Shown piece by piece: positions 29,101 through 39,969 of a DNA stretch of 64,000 nucleotides. This DNA is from Diabrotica undecimpunctata (taxonomy: Eukaryota; Arthropoda; Insecta; Coleoptera; Chrysomelidae). The stretch is from contig NC_092813.1 in NCBI RefSeq assembly GCF_040954645.1, forward strand, positions 20,395,735 through 20,459,734, written 5' to 3'. Position 1 is the first letter of the stretch. Each line of letters starts with the position of its first letter. The position numbers and the translations under genes were made by a program. The notes under the pieces are model-generated. The model was not told the DNA's origin and searched no databases. It worked only from the letters and a program-made list of their open reading frames with translations.

Positions 29101-31878
29101 TGTCATCAGATGCCACCAATCACGCATCTCGATGTTCATCGCCCTTCCTTCTGGAACAAATAATTAAATCTAATTGGTTGAGAAATGAAAAAGTTTCATA
29201 TAAAAGTTAATTTATCTTTAAATATGGGACATTTTCGGATCTCAACTCAGTTGTGATAGTCTGTGTCAACACATGGTTTTACCCGTGTAGGGTAGCTCCC
29301 TAGAGCACTTTGCTCGAAGGGCTCTGTTTCTTTCTAAGACTCTGAAGCTGAGTTTTTTTCTTCTTAGAAAGAATGTGTTTTATTTACCACCTTAATAAAA
29401 CCACAAGGGCATTGACCTCCTTAAGACAATGCCACAATAAGAGCGTACCGGCCAACTACGCAATATAACACCATATTGCGCAATAGTTGGACAAATTAAT
29501 AAACATGGAAACTTGCACCAAGTTGCAATCAGTTTTTCATACGTTAATTAATTACACCGGAGACGACATGGCGCCCAACCTTCAACGAACTCTACCACGA
29601 CTCCGAGATGTTAGAGTTCTCATGCTCCGCGATCGAAAATCGCAAACAGTCCCAACACGAGGCCTGCATCAAAATCACTCAAGAAAACAGCGGGGAGAAG
29701 CATCGGATGTTAGTACACCAAACTAACATGCCGATATCCACCTTCTGCAGCCCTGAAACCGTCGATGTGCCACATCTCCGACGAGCCAGCCTACTTGACG
29801 CTAAGTACCTGATGCAGTGGATGTCTCCGCAGTGGCCAGTCACTGCCTGCCCTACCATTATGTGGTCCAGAGCACCACGGAGGCTCAGGCAAACCCACCG
29901 GTGACATGCAGAGGGGAAATGTACAGCTAGAGAGGACGAAGCCGCCGTAGAACGAGCACGTCGTCGAGGATGGACCTGCAGATGCTGTCCACAACACCGA
30001 TCACCGCCTGTGAGTGTTTTTGTGCAGTGCAGTGCCGCGATACGCGAGTGTACGCGAGTGCAGTGTGTGTTAGAGGACTTGTAAGTAATTTGACAATATA
30101 GACATATTCATTTCGATATATTTCATGTACATATTTGATATATTTTATGCATTTTTTTTCTTTCCTATATGTGTATTGTAAAAAAATTGTTTTCTTAAGT
30201 TTTTTAATAAAATCATCTTTTTTTATCAGCCTCAGAGTCTCCAAAGCAGGGGGGATGTCATCAGATGCCACCAATCACGCATCTCGATGTTCATCGCCCT
30301 TCCTTCTGGAACAAATAATTAAATCTAATTGGTTGAGAAATGAAAAAGTTTCATATAAAAGTTAATTTATCTTTAAATATGGGACATTTTCGGATCTCAA
30401 CTCAGTTGTGATAGTCTGTGTCAACACATGGTTTTACCCGTGTAGGGTAGCTCCCTAGAGCACTTTGCTCGAAGGGCTCTGTTTCTTTCTAAGACTCTGA
30501 AGCTGAGTTTTTTTCTTCTTAGAAAGAATGTGTTTTATTTACCACCTTAATAAAACCACAAGGGCATTGACCTCCTTAAGACAATGCCACAATAAGAGCG
30601 TACCGGCCAACTACGCAATATAACACCATATTGCGCAATAGTTGGACAAATTAATAAACATGGAAACTTGCACCAAGTTGCAATCAGTTTTTCATACGTT
30701 AATTAATTACACCGGAGACGACATGGCGCCCAACCTTCAACGAACTCTACCACGACTCCGAGATGTTAGAGTTCTCATGCTCCGCGATCGAAAATCGCAA
30801 ACAGTCCCAACACGAGGCCTGCATCAAAATCACTCAAGAAAACAGCGGGGAGAAGCATCGGATGTTAGTACACCAAACTAACATGCCGATATCCACCTTC
30901 TGCAGCCCTGAAACCGTCGATGTGCCACATCTCCGACGAGCCAGCCTACTTGACGCTAAGTACCTGATGCAGTGGATGTCTCCGCAGTGGCCAGTCACTG
31001 CCTGCCCTACCATTATGTGGTCCAGAGCACCACGGAGGCTCAGGCAAACCCACCGGTGACATGCAGAGGGGAAATGTACAGCTAGAGAGGACGAAGCCGC
31101 CGTAGAACGAGCACGTCGTCGAGGATGGACCTGCAGATGCTGTCCACAACACCGATCACCGCCTGTGAGTGTTTTTGTGCAGTGCAGTGCCGCGATACGC
31201 GAGTGTACGCGAGTGCAGTGTGTGTTAGAGGACTTGTAAGTAATTTGACAATATAGACATATTCATTTCGATATATTTCATGTACATATTTGATATATTT
31301 TATGCATTTTTTTTCTTTCCTATATGTGTATTGTAAAAAAATTGTTTTCTTAAGTTTTTTAATAAAATCATCTTTTTTTATCAGCCTCAGAGTCTCCAAA
31401 GCAGGGGGGATGTCATCAGATGCCACCAATCACGCATCTCGATGTTCATCGCCCTTCCTTCTGGAACAAATAATTAAATCTAATTGGTTGAGAAATGAAA
31501 AAGTTTCATATAAAAGTTAATTTATCTTTAAATATGGGACATTTTCGGATCTCAACTCAGTTGTGATAGTCTGTGTCAACACATGGTTTTACCCGTGTAG
31601 GGTAGCTCCCTAGAGCACTTTGCTCGAAGGGCTCTGTTTCTTTCTAAGACTCTGAAGCTGAGTTTTTTTCTTCTTAGAAAGAATGTGTTTTATTTACCAC
31701 CTTAATAAAACCACAAGGGCATTGACCTCCTTAAGACAATGCCACAATAAGAGCGTACCGGCCAACTACGCAATATAACACCATATTGCGCAATAGTTGG
31801 ACAAATTAATAAACATGGAAACTTGCACCAAGTTGCAATCAGTTTTTCATACGTTTATTAATTCCCCCGGAGACGACA
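29101..31878 (+). mobile_element. Tandem C element: LTR-int-LTR-int-LTR
   Basis: LTRs are 29101-29568, 30256-30723 and 31411-31878 (468 bp each). Internals are 29569-30255 and 30724-31410 (687 bp each). The two 1155-bp repeats look identical by eye. The third LTR ends TTTATTAATTCCCCC where the first two have TTAATTAATTACA, so the last LTR resembles the next C unit at its end. The whole is flanked by AAAC on both sides (29097-29100, 31879-31882). Short ORFs start at 29505 and 30660 and are like that of C1. Confidence 0.92.
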
Positions 31879-31882
31879 AAAC

Positions 31883-33490
31883 TGTCATCAGATGCCACCA
31901 ATCACGCATCTCGATGTTCATCGCCCTTCCTTCTGGAACAAATAATTAAATCTAATTGGTTGAGAAATGAAAAAGTTTCATATAAAAGTTAATTTATCTT
32001 TAAATATGGGACATTTTCGGATCTCAAGTCAGTCTGTGTCAACACATGGTTTTACCCGTGTAGGGTAGCTCCCTAGAGCACTTTGCTCGAAGGGCTCTGT
32101 TTCTTTCTAAGACTCTGAAGCTGAGTTTTTTTCTACTTAGAAAGAATGTGTTTTATTTACCACCTTAATAAAACCACAAGGGCATTGACCTCTTTAAGAC
32201 AATGCCACAATAAGAGCGTACCGGCCAACTACGCAATATTACACCATATTGCGCAATAGTTGGACGAATTAATAAACATGGAAACTTGCACCAAGTTGCT
32301 AACACGATTTTCATACGTTTATTAATTCCCCCGGAGACGACATGGCGCCCAACCTTTTAACGAACTCTACCACGACTCCGAGATGTCAGAGTTCTCATGC
32401 TCCGCGATCGAAAATCGCAAACAGTCCCAACACGAGGCCTGCATCAAAACCACTCAAGAAAACAGCGGGGAGAAGCATCGGATGTTAGTACACCACACTA
32501 ACATGCCGATATCCACCTTCTGCAGCCCTGAAACCGTCGATGTGCCACATCTCCGACGAGCCAGCCTACTTGACGCTAAGTACCTGATGCAGTGGATGTC
32601 TCCGCAGTGGCCAGTCACTGCCTGCCCTACCATTATGTGGTCCAGAGCACCACGGAGGCTCAGGCAAACCCACCGGTGACATGCAGAGGGGAAATGTACA
32701 GCTAGAGAGGACGAAGCCGCCGTAGAACGAGCACGTCGTCGAGGATGGACCTGCAGATGCTGTCCACAACACCGATCACCGCCTGTGAGTGTTTTTGTGC
32801 AGTGCAGTGCCGCGATACGCGAGTGTACGCGAGTGCAGTGTGTGTTAGAGGACTTGTAAGTAATTTGACAATATAGACATATTCATTTCGATATATTTCA
32901 TGTTATATTTGATATATTTTATGCATTTTTTTTCTTTCCTATATGTGTATTGTAAAAAAAATTGTTTTCTTAAGTTTTTTAATAAAATCATCTTTTTTTA
33001 TCAGCCTCAGAGTCTCCAAAGCAGGGGGGATGTCATCAGATGCCACCAATCACGCATCTCGATGTTCATCGCCCTTCCTTCTGGAACAAATAATTAAATC
33101 TAATTGGTTGAGAAATGAAAAAGTTTCATATAAAAGTTAATTTATCTTTAAATATGGGACATTTTCGGATCTCAAGTCAGTCTGTGTCAACACATGGTTT
33201 TACCCGTGTAGGGTAGCTCCCTAGAGCACTTTGCTCGAAGGGCTCTGTTTCTTTCTAAGACTCTGAAGCTGAGTTTTTTTCTACTTAGAAAGAATGTGTT
33301 TTATTTACCACCTTAATAAAACCACAAGGGCATTGACCTCTTTAAGACAATGCCACAATAAGAGCGTACCGGCCAACTACGCAATATTACACCATATTGC
33401 GCAATAGTTGGACGAATTAATAAACATGGAAACTTGCACCAAGTTGCTAACACGATTTTCATACGTTTATTAATTCCCCCGGAGACGACA
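31883..33490 (+). mobile_element. C element, third unit in the L2 5' UTR
   Basis: LTRs are 31883-32342 and 33031-33490 (460 bp each), the internal is 32343-33030, and AAAC lies on both sides. The LTR-initiated frame is closed after 15 codons, because the LTR end reads TTGCTAACACGATTTTC and then meets TAA, and CCTTTTAACG replaces CCTTCAACG after the primer-binding site. The LTR pair looks identical, including a private ACTTAGAAAG hairpin arm. Confidence 0.9.
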
Positions 33491-33540
33491 AAACAGCTAC
33501 CCCAACCCAATCCAGTCGGCGGTAAACTGAACGGTTTACG

Positions 33541-34983
33541 TTGACTGAATTGTTTTCATGTAAGAAAAATCAGGATATCTCTGATTTAGTCTTTTTCAAG
33601 ACTAAAAAAGACGATAAAACTGTTATTACTAATAAAATTGCAGATCTAATTTCAGCTTCCAGTCCAATAAGACGAGAATTCCCACTACACAGGAAACTAT
33701 TCAAGAATAGAAGCTTCAGGCCCACCTCAAGGAGAGGTGGACCCGCCCAGGATAAGGAACAGTTACAAGATACCGAAATAGGACAAGTCGAAAATTCAGT
33801 AGAAGAAACCACAGCAACAATGGCTTCCAACAATATCGAAATCATGGAGGAGGAACCCTTCCAAGCAGTTAAATGCCAAAGAAGAAATTCCCACGAAAAC
33901 ATCGCAGGTGCAAGACAACGACCAACTACCAGCGGAACGGTTACAACTAAAAACCGTTATCAAGTTTTAACTACAGTCGACACGGAAGAAGCCACTCCAA
34001 CAGCCAACAACAGGAAAGAAAGGGTACCTCCCCTTGTCATAGCAGGACAAATAGGGAGTTACTCAACTTTCATAAAAGAAATCACGAAGTTATTGGGGCA
34101 CAATAACTTTCAGATATCACCGTCCGGAAAAGCAGGTACAAGGGTGTACCTTAGGTCCAACGAAGACTACGAAAAATTAAAACAGGACTTCATCTCAACA
34201 TCTACGGCCTTCCATACCTTCACAAAGAAGTCTGAGGTTACGAAGAAAATTGTAATGAAGGCGGCTCCAGGAATGGACCTCGACGAGGTCGAAGCCGATC
34301 TACGAGAGCAAGGCATAATCGGAAAGGTTACCGAACTTAAAACCAGGAAGCCAGGAGCACAAAGCAGCTCCTACTTACTGCAAGTCGACAAACAGCAAGA
34401 CTTAAAGGAAATAAAGAAAATTAATGGAGTGCAAAACATCAGAGTGAAATGGGACGCCTACTCCAAACCTTCCAGGGCAACGCAGTGTTACAACTGCCAG
34501 GAGTTCGGACATTCAGCCAGAAATTGCTTCAAGCAGCCCAGATGCATGAAGTGTGCTAATGGACATCAAACAAGACACTGCCCTCTGCCGAAAGGACAGA
34601 TAAATAAAGTAAAGTGTTGCAACTGCCAGGAGGCACACACTTCCAATTATCCCATGTGCAGCAAGCACATTGAATATCTCGATAGACAGGCAGCAAGAAG
34701 AGCGAGGAACCAGCCTCAGAAGACAGCTCCACCAGCGCCCCATCCTTCAACATTCAGGAAGATCTCTAGTGGCATATCATATGCACAAGCAAGCAAAGGA
34801 GAACAACAGTCACCAAGGAATGACGGAATCAAAAGCACCTGGGCGGAAATTAACGAAGTAGTTAATGTCCAAAAAATGATGGCAATTCTTCAGGATATGA
34901 AGAGAGAACTGTTACAAGCAAAATCATTTGCCGAAAAAGCAATGGTTTTCATGAAGTATGAAGAGATCTACAATGAACCATAA
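33541..34983 (+). CDS. LINE L2 ORF1: Gag-like zinc-knuckle protein
   Basis: 480 codons, homologous to L1 ORF1. Knuckles CYNCQEFGHSARNC, CMKCANGHQTRHC and CCNCQEAH...C lie at about residues 315-365. An in-frame stop lies just upstream and there is no ATG before 33820 (MASNNIE), yet codons 9-70 are conserved in all copies (KNQDISDLVFF, FPLHRKLFKN). The true start is uncertain. The end overlaps the ORF2 ATG by 11 nt. Confidence 0.85.
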   Translation: MTELFSCKKNQDISDLVFFKTKKDDKTVITNKIADLISASSPIRREFPLHRKLFKNRSFRPTSRRGGPAQDKEQLQDTEIGQVENSVEETTATMASNNIEIMEEEPFQAVKCQRRNSHENIAGARQRPTTSGTVTTKNRYQVLTTVDTEEATPTANNRKERVPPLVIAGQIGSYSTFIKEITKLLGHNNFQISPSGKAGTRVYLRSNEDYEKLKQDFISTSTAFHTFTKKSEVTKKIVMKAAPGMDLDEVEADLREQGIIGKVTELKTRKPGAQSSSYLLQVDKQQDLKEIKKINGVQNIRVKWDAYSKPSRATQCYNCQEFGHSARNCFKQPRCMKCANGHQTRHCPLPKGQINKVKCCNCQEAHTSNYPMCSKHIEYLDRQAARRARNQPQKTAPPAPHPSTFRKISSGISYAQASKGEQQSPRNDGIKSTWAEINEVVNVQKMMAILQDMKRELLQAKSFAEKAMVFMKYEEIYNEP

Positions 34984-37651
34984 ACACCTGAAGATTCTCC
35001 AGTTCAACATAGCATCACTGAGGCTAAGGATCAGCGAACTTCGAGAGACAGTGGTAAGACATAACCCAGATGTCATATGCCTGTCTGAAACAAGATACAT
35101 GACGGAATCCCAACTTCCAAGAATAACAAACTACGATGGATTCGGAAGAAGAGACGAACCAAACGACAGAGGAGTAGCCATCTATGTTAAGAACAACATA
35201 AAATGGAATCAAGTTTTGATAGACACACACCACTTCGAAAGTGTTGGAATCAAAGTAGGTATAGCTAACATTTTCTCAATTTACAGGAAACACTCGGAAG
35301 ATCTAGCCATAGAAGAACTGGATGCCTTACTTAACTCTGCACCAACCGTAGTCGTAGCAGGAGATTTCAACGCCAAACACACAGCATGGGGATGTATGAC
35401 GGACACAGCACCAGGAACAACTCTACTAAGATACTGCGAGGACAGAGATATGATGTTATTCGCTCCAGACGAACCAACAAGGATCAATCCAATAAGAGAA
35501 CACAACAACTCAACACTGGACCTGTTCATCACCAAGGATGTAATAATGGAAGACGTCAGAACATACTTCGAATGCAGTTCGGACCACAAACCAGTAATAG
35601 GAAGGATGACATCGAGAGTCGACTTGCCAAGGATAGAACCAGTAGAAAGATGGAGATGGAAAGATGCTAACTGGCCTAACTACAGAAGACAGCTAAACCA
35701 AATGAAAATGAAGAGAGAATTCCAATCAACAGAAGAAGTGGAAGAAAAGATCGAAGAAATCACAAGAAGAATCCAACGAGCAATGGAAGCCAACATCCCA
35801 AAATCCATGACGAACAACAGAGGACTGATCATCCCAACAGAACTACAGGACATCATCAAGGATAGAAACAAGGCCAGACGAGCATTCCAAAGAACCAGAA
35901 GACAGGAATTCAAGGACTACGGAGACATCCTATCCGAAGAAATAAGAGTAAGACTGAGAAGTCTTACTGAAAACCAGTGGCACAACAACATCAGAAGAGC
36001 TGAAGAAAACCATAGAAACGTTTGGAAAATGCTGAAGGCAAGAAGAAGAGGAAAACAAAAGATGCCACAAATCATGGACAACGAGGGAACACACTACGAC
36101 ACCCAAGGAAAAGTTGATGCAATATCAAGGAAGATGGCAGCCACACACAGACAAAACCAGGATAGGTCAGATGCAAGAACAAAGAGGAAAGTCGAGCAAG
36201 AATACAACAGGATCAGAAGAAGGAACGAGTTCCAAATAGACGAAGAAGACCACATCAGCCCAAGTGAAGTTGCAAAAATCATCAGGAAACTGAAAGGAAG
36301 CAGAGCACCAGGACAAGAAGGAATCCACAACATCACCCTCAAGGAACTTCCGAAGAAGATCATAGTACAACTGTACTATATCTTCAAATACTGCCTGGAA
36401 AAAGGACATTTTCCAAACAACTGGAAACACGCCAAGATTATACCTCTTCTGAAACCAAGGAAAGATGGAAGAAGACCGGAAAGCTACAGGCCCATATCAC
36501 TCCTGGAAACGATGGGAAAGATCTTAGAAAAAATCATCTACAAGAGACTGGTGAAGCATACAGAAAGAAGAGGAGTCATCCAAGAAGACCAGTTTGGTTT
36601 CAGAAAAGGAAGAAACTGCGAACTCCAATTAGCAAGGATCATCAGCGACACGAAGATAAAATTCAACAGGAAACAGAAGACAGGATTAGCCATACTGGAC
36701 ATAGAGAAAGCCTACGATACGGTTTGGAAGAAGGCACTAATCTACAAGATGGACAAGGCTAGACTTCCACACTACCTCATCAACATCTGCGACATGTATC
36801 TATCTAATAGAACATTCCAAGTTTCAGCTGACCAAAAGATGTCGACGATTCAAGAAATCCAGGAAGGAATGCCTCAGGGCAGCATTTTATCACCCATTTT
36901 ATATAACATTTTTGTTTCAGACCTCCCTACAGATCCAAGGACTTCTACAGCCCTGTATGCAGACGACACAGCAGTGTATGCATCCGGAAAAGACGAAAGA
37001 AGAATCATAGATAACATGGAGAGCCACCTGGAAAGAATCACGGACTACACCGAAAAATGGAAAATCAAGATCAACGCCGAAAAAACGCAGTTCATCATTT
37101 TCGGCCAGGATAGACGACAACTACGGAACCAGATCACAGTAGGAGACAACAGAATTCAGGAAACAGAGACGGTCAAATACCTAGGAGTCCACCTCGATAG
37201 AAAACTCAACTTCCGGGTGCATACACAAAAAACTAAGGTAAAAGCTAATGCAGCTAAAAAACTAATACTTCCTTTCATTTTTAGGTCCAGTCCACTCTCG
37301 AAGGCGAAGAAAATTCAGCTCTACCAAGCATATGTTAGGTCGGTGATTCTGTATGCTATTCCAGTGTGGAGCTCCATTGCGGAATCACACTGGAAAAAGT
37401 TGGAAGCAACTGAAAACTCATGCTACCGAATCATCGACGGAACAGCATGGGAGGATAGAGTCACGAATGCTACAATCAAGAACAGGTTAGGATACACGCC
37501 ACTAAGGGAAGTGGCCGAGAACAGAACCAGGTGGTTCTTCAACCAGGCCACTCGAAGACTGCGAAAGACCAGGGATATCCTCGAGAAGAACAGGATCCAG
37601 AGGATACACAGATCCACCCATAGACTGATCGACCACCTGATCAGGGTCTAA
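34973..37651 (+). CDS. LINE L2 ORF2: endonuclease-reverse transcriptase
   Basis: 892 residues from the conserved ATG (MNHKHLKILQ). A further in-frame ATG five codons upstream is absent in L1. It has an APE-like endonuclease (LSETRYM, GDFNAKHTAWG, SDHKPV) and an RT with IEKAYDTVW, GMPQGSILSP and YADD near 36957. No lesions are visible, and all catalytic motifs match L1 and L3, so this copy could be active. Confidence 0.93.
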   Translation: MNHKHLKILQFNIASLRLRISELRETVVRHNPDVICLSETRYMTESQLPRITNYDGFGRRDEPNDRGVAIYVKNNIKWNQVLIDTHHFESVGIKVGIANIFSIYRKHSEDLAIEELDALLNSAPTVVVAGDFNAKHTAWGCMTDTAPGTTLLRYCEDRDMMLFAPDEPTRINPIREHNNSTLDLFITKDVIMEDVRTYFECSSDHKPVIGRMTSRVDLPRIEPVERWRWKDANWPNYRRQLNQMKMKREFQSTEEVEEKIEEITRRIQRAMEANIPKSMTNNRGLIIPTELQDIIKDRNKARRAFQRTRRQEFKDYGDILSEEIRVRLRSLTENQWHNNIRRAEENHRNVWKMLKARRRGKQKMPQIMDNEGTHYDTQGKVDAISRKMAATHRQNQDRSDARTKRKVEQEYNRIRRRNEFQIDEEDHISPSEVAKIIRKLKGSRAPGQEGIHNITLKELPKKIIVQLYYIFKYCLEKGHFPNNWKHAKIIPLLKPRKDGRRPESYRPISLLETMGKILEKIIYKRLVKHTERRGVIQEDQFGFRKGRNCELQLARIISDTKIKFNRKQKTGLAILDIEKAYDTVWKKALIYKMDKARLPHYLINICDMYLSNRTFQVSADQKMSTIQEIQEGMPQGSILSPILYNIFVSDLPTDPRTSTALYADDTAVYASGKDERRIIDNMESHLERITDYTEKWKIKINAEKTQFIIFGQDRRQLRNQITVGDNRIQETETVKYLGVHLDRKLNFRVHTQKTKVKANAAKKLILPFIFRSSPLSKAKKIQLYQAYVRSVILYAIPVWSSIAESHWKKLEATENSCYRIIDGTAWEDRVTNATIKNRLGYTPLREVAENRTRWFFNQATRRLRKTRDILEKNRIQRIHRSTHRLIDHLIRV

Positions 37652-37842
37652 CCAGGCGTGTGCAGGGAAGTAGGTACGTTTGCCGATTTTAGTACCTACA
37701 GAAGCAGACGAGGACACCACCCAGGAAAATCCAGGAACCGAAAGGAGAAATCTTCAAGAGCTGGCGGTGCACGAGCGGGACGTCGAGGAAGAAAGAAGGC
37801 TAAAATATCTTAAGTTTTGAAATGTAAATATCTTAGATTGGC

Positions 37843-37884
37843 AATAAACGTTTTTATTTTTATTTTTATTTTTATTTATTTATA
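37843..37884 (+). terminator. L2 polyadenylation signal and T-rich tail
   Basis: AATAAA at 37843-37848 is followed by four TTTTTA-type units and then TTTATTTATA up to the target duplication. L1 and L3 end with similar but different numbers of TTTTTA units. The element thus ends in a short tandem repeat on the sense strand, not poly(A). Confidence 0.7.
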
Positions 37885-38424
37885 TCCTTGCAGGAATATT
37901 TCGCATAACATGTATTTTCAAGTGGAATTATATATTTTATATTATCGTTACAGCTCTATAAGTGTCACAATCATTTCAAGTTTTATAAATATTTCATGCC
38001 TTAAAATATTGTACAAGGCGCATTTCAACTTGGATAGACACTCTGCGGTAACCAATTAAATATGTTTCACGAATTTATGCACTTGGGGAGATACCGAGTC
38101 GATATTCCACTTAACAATTTTCACACTGTGTATTAATTGTAACCTTATCACAATTTCTTTGTTTTATATATACCTTTTTGACTTATAACTTGAACATTTA
38201 ATGTCTTAATTATGACTATTTTTATTTCTAATAAATGGCCTAGCTATAAGAATTTTCCTTTGCTACAATTATATATTGAAATTATATTGTACCAATGTTT
38301 TAGTTTCTTTTACATATGTTTATTAATTGTGAATTTCATATGTTTACTGAAAAATTTTTGTAAAATTTTCTTAATTTTTTCAATAAAAAAACACCCTACC
38401 AACAGGTCTTCGGAGGGGAGGGAG
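37885..38424 (+). other. B+ 3' non-coding region, second part
   Basis: It begins with the right copy of the 11-bp L2 duplication (37885-37895) and continues the B 3' UTR, homologous to 57590-58130 (minus). It ends in the purine tract GGAGGGGAGGGAG (38412-38424). No coding capacity is seen, and no env. Confidence 0.85.
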
Positions 38425-39407
38425 TGTCGCCAAGGTAACCAATCACGACAAAGATTGTTACTTTGGCCGGCCAATCACAGTGCTCGTTATTAACTTCGCT
38501 GTCATTGGCCTCTCGGCGGAAGTGTGCTGAATTTTCTCAAACACGATGTGTATAAAAGAACAGCACATCTTCCGATCGGGGTCCAGTCGCACATACACTA
38601 CTAGCCCCGTAAGACCTTGTTGGTTCGGTGCGCTACCAAGCTACCTTTGAGTTTTATTTATTACCGCTATCCTGTTATCGTCGAAGACGTCCTGAATTGA
38701 AGAAATACTTAATAATGGTTATTCAATTTAGAAGTTAAATCATCAAGTGGACGAGAACCGGCGTGTCGACTGCAAAACGCTTCCTGACAGTAGAACACGA
38801 CTTACTGAGATAGAAAAGACATTGGTCTTAGAACTACCTCACATCGTGTCGAACTGACCACAGCGTTATTTGGGCCTGTCACGGTAAAGAGCGAATAAAA
38901 GCCCCGACGGGGACTTGTAATTGCTTTTCCGATCAGGTTGAGCTGCAATAACGTTTCGTCTCCGAAACCTTACGCAAATAGTAACTATATCAAATACTGT
39001 TAGCGAAAAGGTAGCTATACGAAGCGACTGGCAGCAGGAAGGGTCGACACGGCCGGCATTCTTGTACCTCTCTTGAGGAGAGGGAACGCGGCTCCACGAC
39101 GTGAGAAGGCCGACATCTCCGTGGAACTTGAGGTATACACCACGCATCAGAATTCTAACATATATATAATTCATGTAAGAACATTTTATCTGTAAGAAAG
39201 CTCGAACGGTTAAAGAATTCTGATTGCCGGTGTCCCCTCACCTACCACAAAGGTTCGGCGGATCTTCTTACCCTTAACGGCCGGTATCCCAATAAACTCC
39301 TTAAAAACGAAGATGGACTCTCGAAACTTGAGATCCTCTTCAAGAGCGGCGGTCGTAGATCGTCCAGAAACTCCTGAAAACCAGGAGGACGCTACGGCCG
39401 TACGACA
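38425..39407 (+). mobile_element. B+ 3' LTR (983 bp)
   Basis: It matches the 5' LTR with about four visible substitutions, all in the last 250 bp (for example GGTTAGAG/GGTTAAAG). It ends TACGACA and is followed by GTTT (39408-39411). The frame from its gag ATG (near 39313) is not followed by gag. Confidence 0.93.
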
Positions 39408-39411
39408 GTTT
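39408..39411. repeat. GTTT between B+ and the deleted A LTR
   Basis: Right 4-bp flank of B+, identical to its left flank at 23461-23464. It is also the left flank of the A LTR at 39412. Confidence 0.85.
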
Positions 39412-39965
39412 TGTCGGTAACTGATACAACTCCCATCTTCTTCTAAAGAGTCCAAAAACACAGATTAATTCGGCGAAAAATGGCGACGCTCTTAAAGGAA
39501 TTTATAAGCAAATTTGACTAAGTCAAAAAGCATAAATAAATCCTTCAAAAATGGCCGCCGTGGTTTGTAGACAAACCGTAGTTAAAGATGTGGAACGTTA
39601 GGTTCCGGGTTTTAGAGGTGAGCTGAAAGAAAAACAAGAACTCTCTAGGAACTGAATCAACCAGAGGATCTTACTTGCCTAGAAGGCTGGACCAGCGGAC
39701 ATATCCTGATCCGGTCTGATTTCCTGGCCGTCGTGCACTTCTTTTATGCAGAAAAAAGTAGGTCAATCGTAACGGTCGTTTTGGACCTTTTTACGATTGA
39801 CCAGGCACGGCGACCAATGCCCAATTTTCAGAATTATCATTGGCTGCAGCTCAGATGCAGTTCGACCAATGATAACTCAGAAAATGAGCAACAGACTTCT
39901 GAATTATGATTGGCTGCAATTACTGTTGCCATTTGACCAATCACAATTCAGCAGGCTGGGCGACA
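39412..39965 (-). mobile_element. A solo LTR with a 1.1-kb internal deletion
   Basis: Only 554 bp are present. From its 3' terminus it matches A for about 45 bp, then jumps to the segment near TCCAAAAACACAG and runs on to the U3 end (GCGACA at 39965). The jump removes the gag start codon and the splice-acceptor-like array. GTTT flanks it at 39408-39411 and 39966-39969. U3 has lost some dyad symmetry. Confidence 0.88.
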
Positions 39966-39969
39966 GTTT
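39966..39969. repeat. GTTT between the two A LTRs (minus)
   Basis: It separates the deleted A LTR from A4. It is the same tetranucleotide as at the other junctions. Confidence 0.85.

Larger units (their letters stand above)
29008..37884 (+). mobile_element. LINE L2, complete, with C units in its 5' UTR
   Basis: The 5' end is GTAGACGG at 29008. The first 93 bp of 5' UTR (29008-29100) end in AAAC. Three C internal units follow (29101-33490), then AAAC again (33491-33494) and the rest of the LINE. ORF1 and ORF2 are open. AATAAA at 37843 precedes a tail of TTTTTA-like repeats (37850-37884) rather than poly(A). It is flanked by the 11-bp duplication. L2 and L3 are nearly identical to each other; L1 is somewhat more diverged. 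Confidence 0.93.

Noticed and set aside
29101..33490. A CRISPR-like or satellite array from the repeated 1.15-kb units
   Set aside because: The units are LTR elements with primer-binding sites, purine tracts and target duplications.
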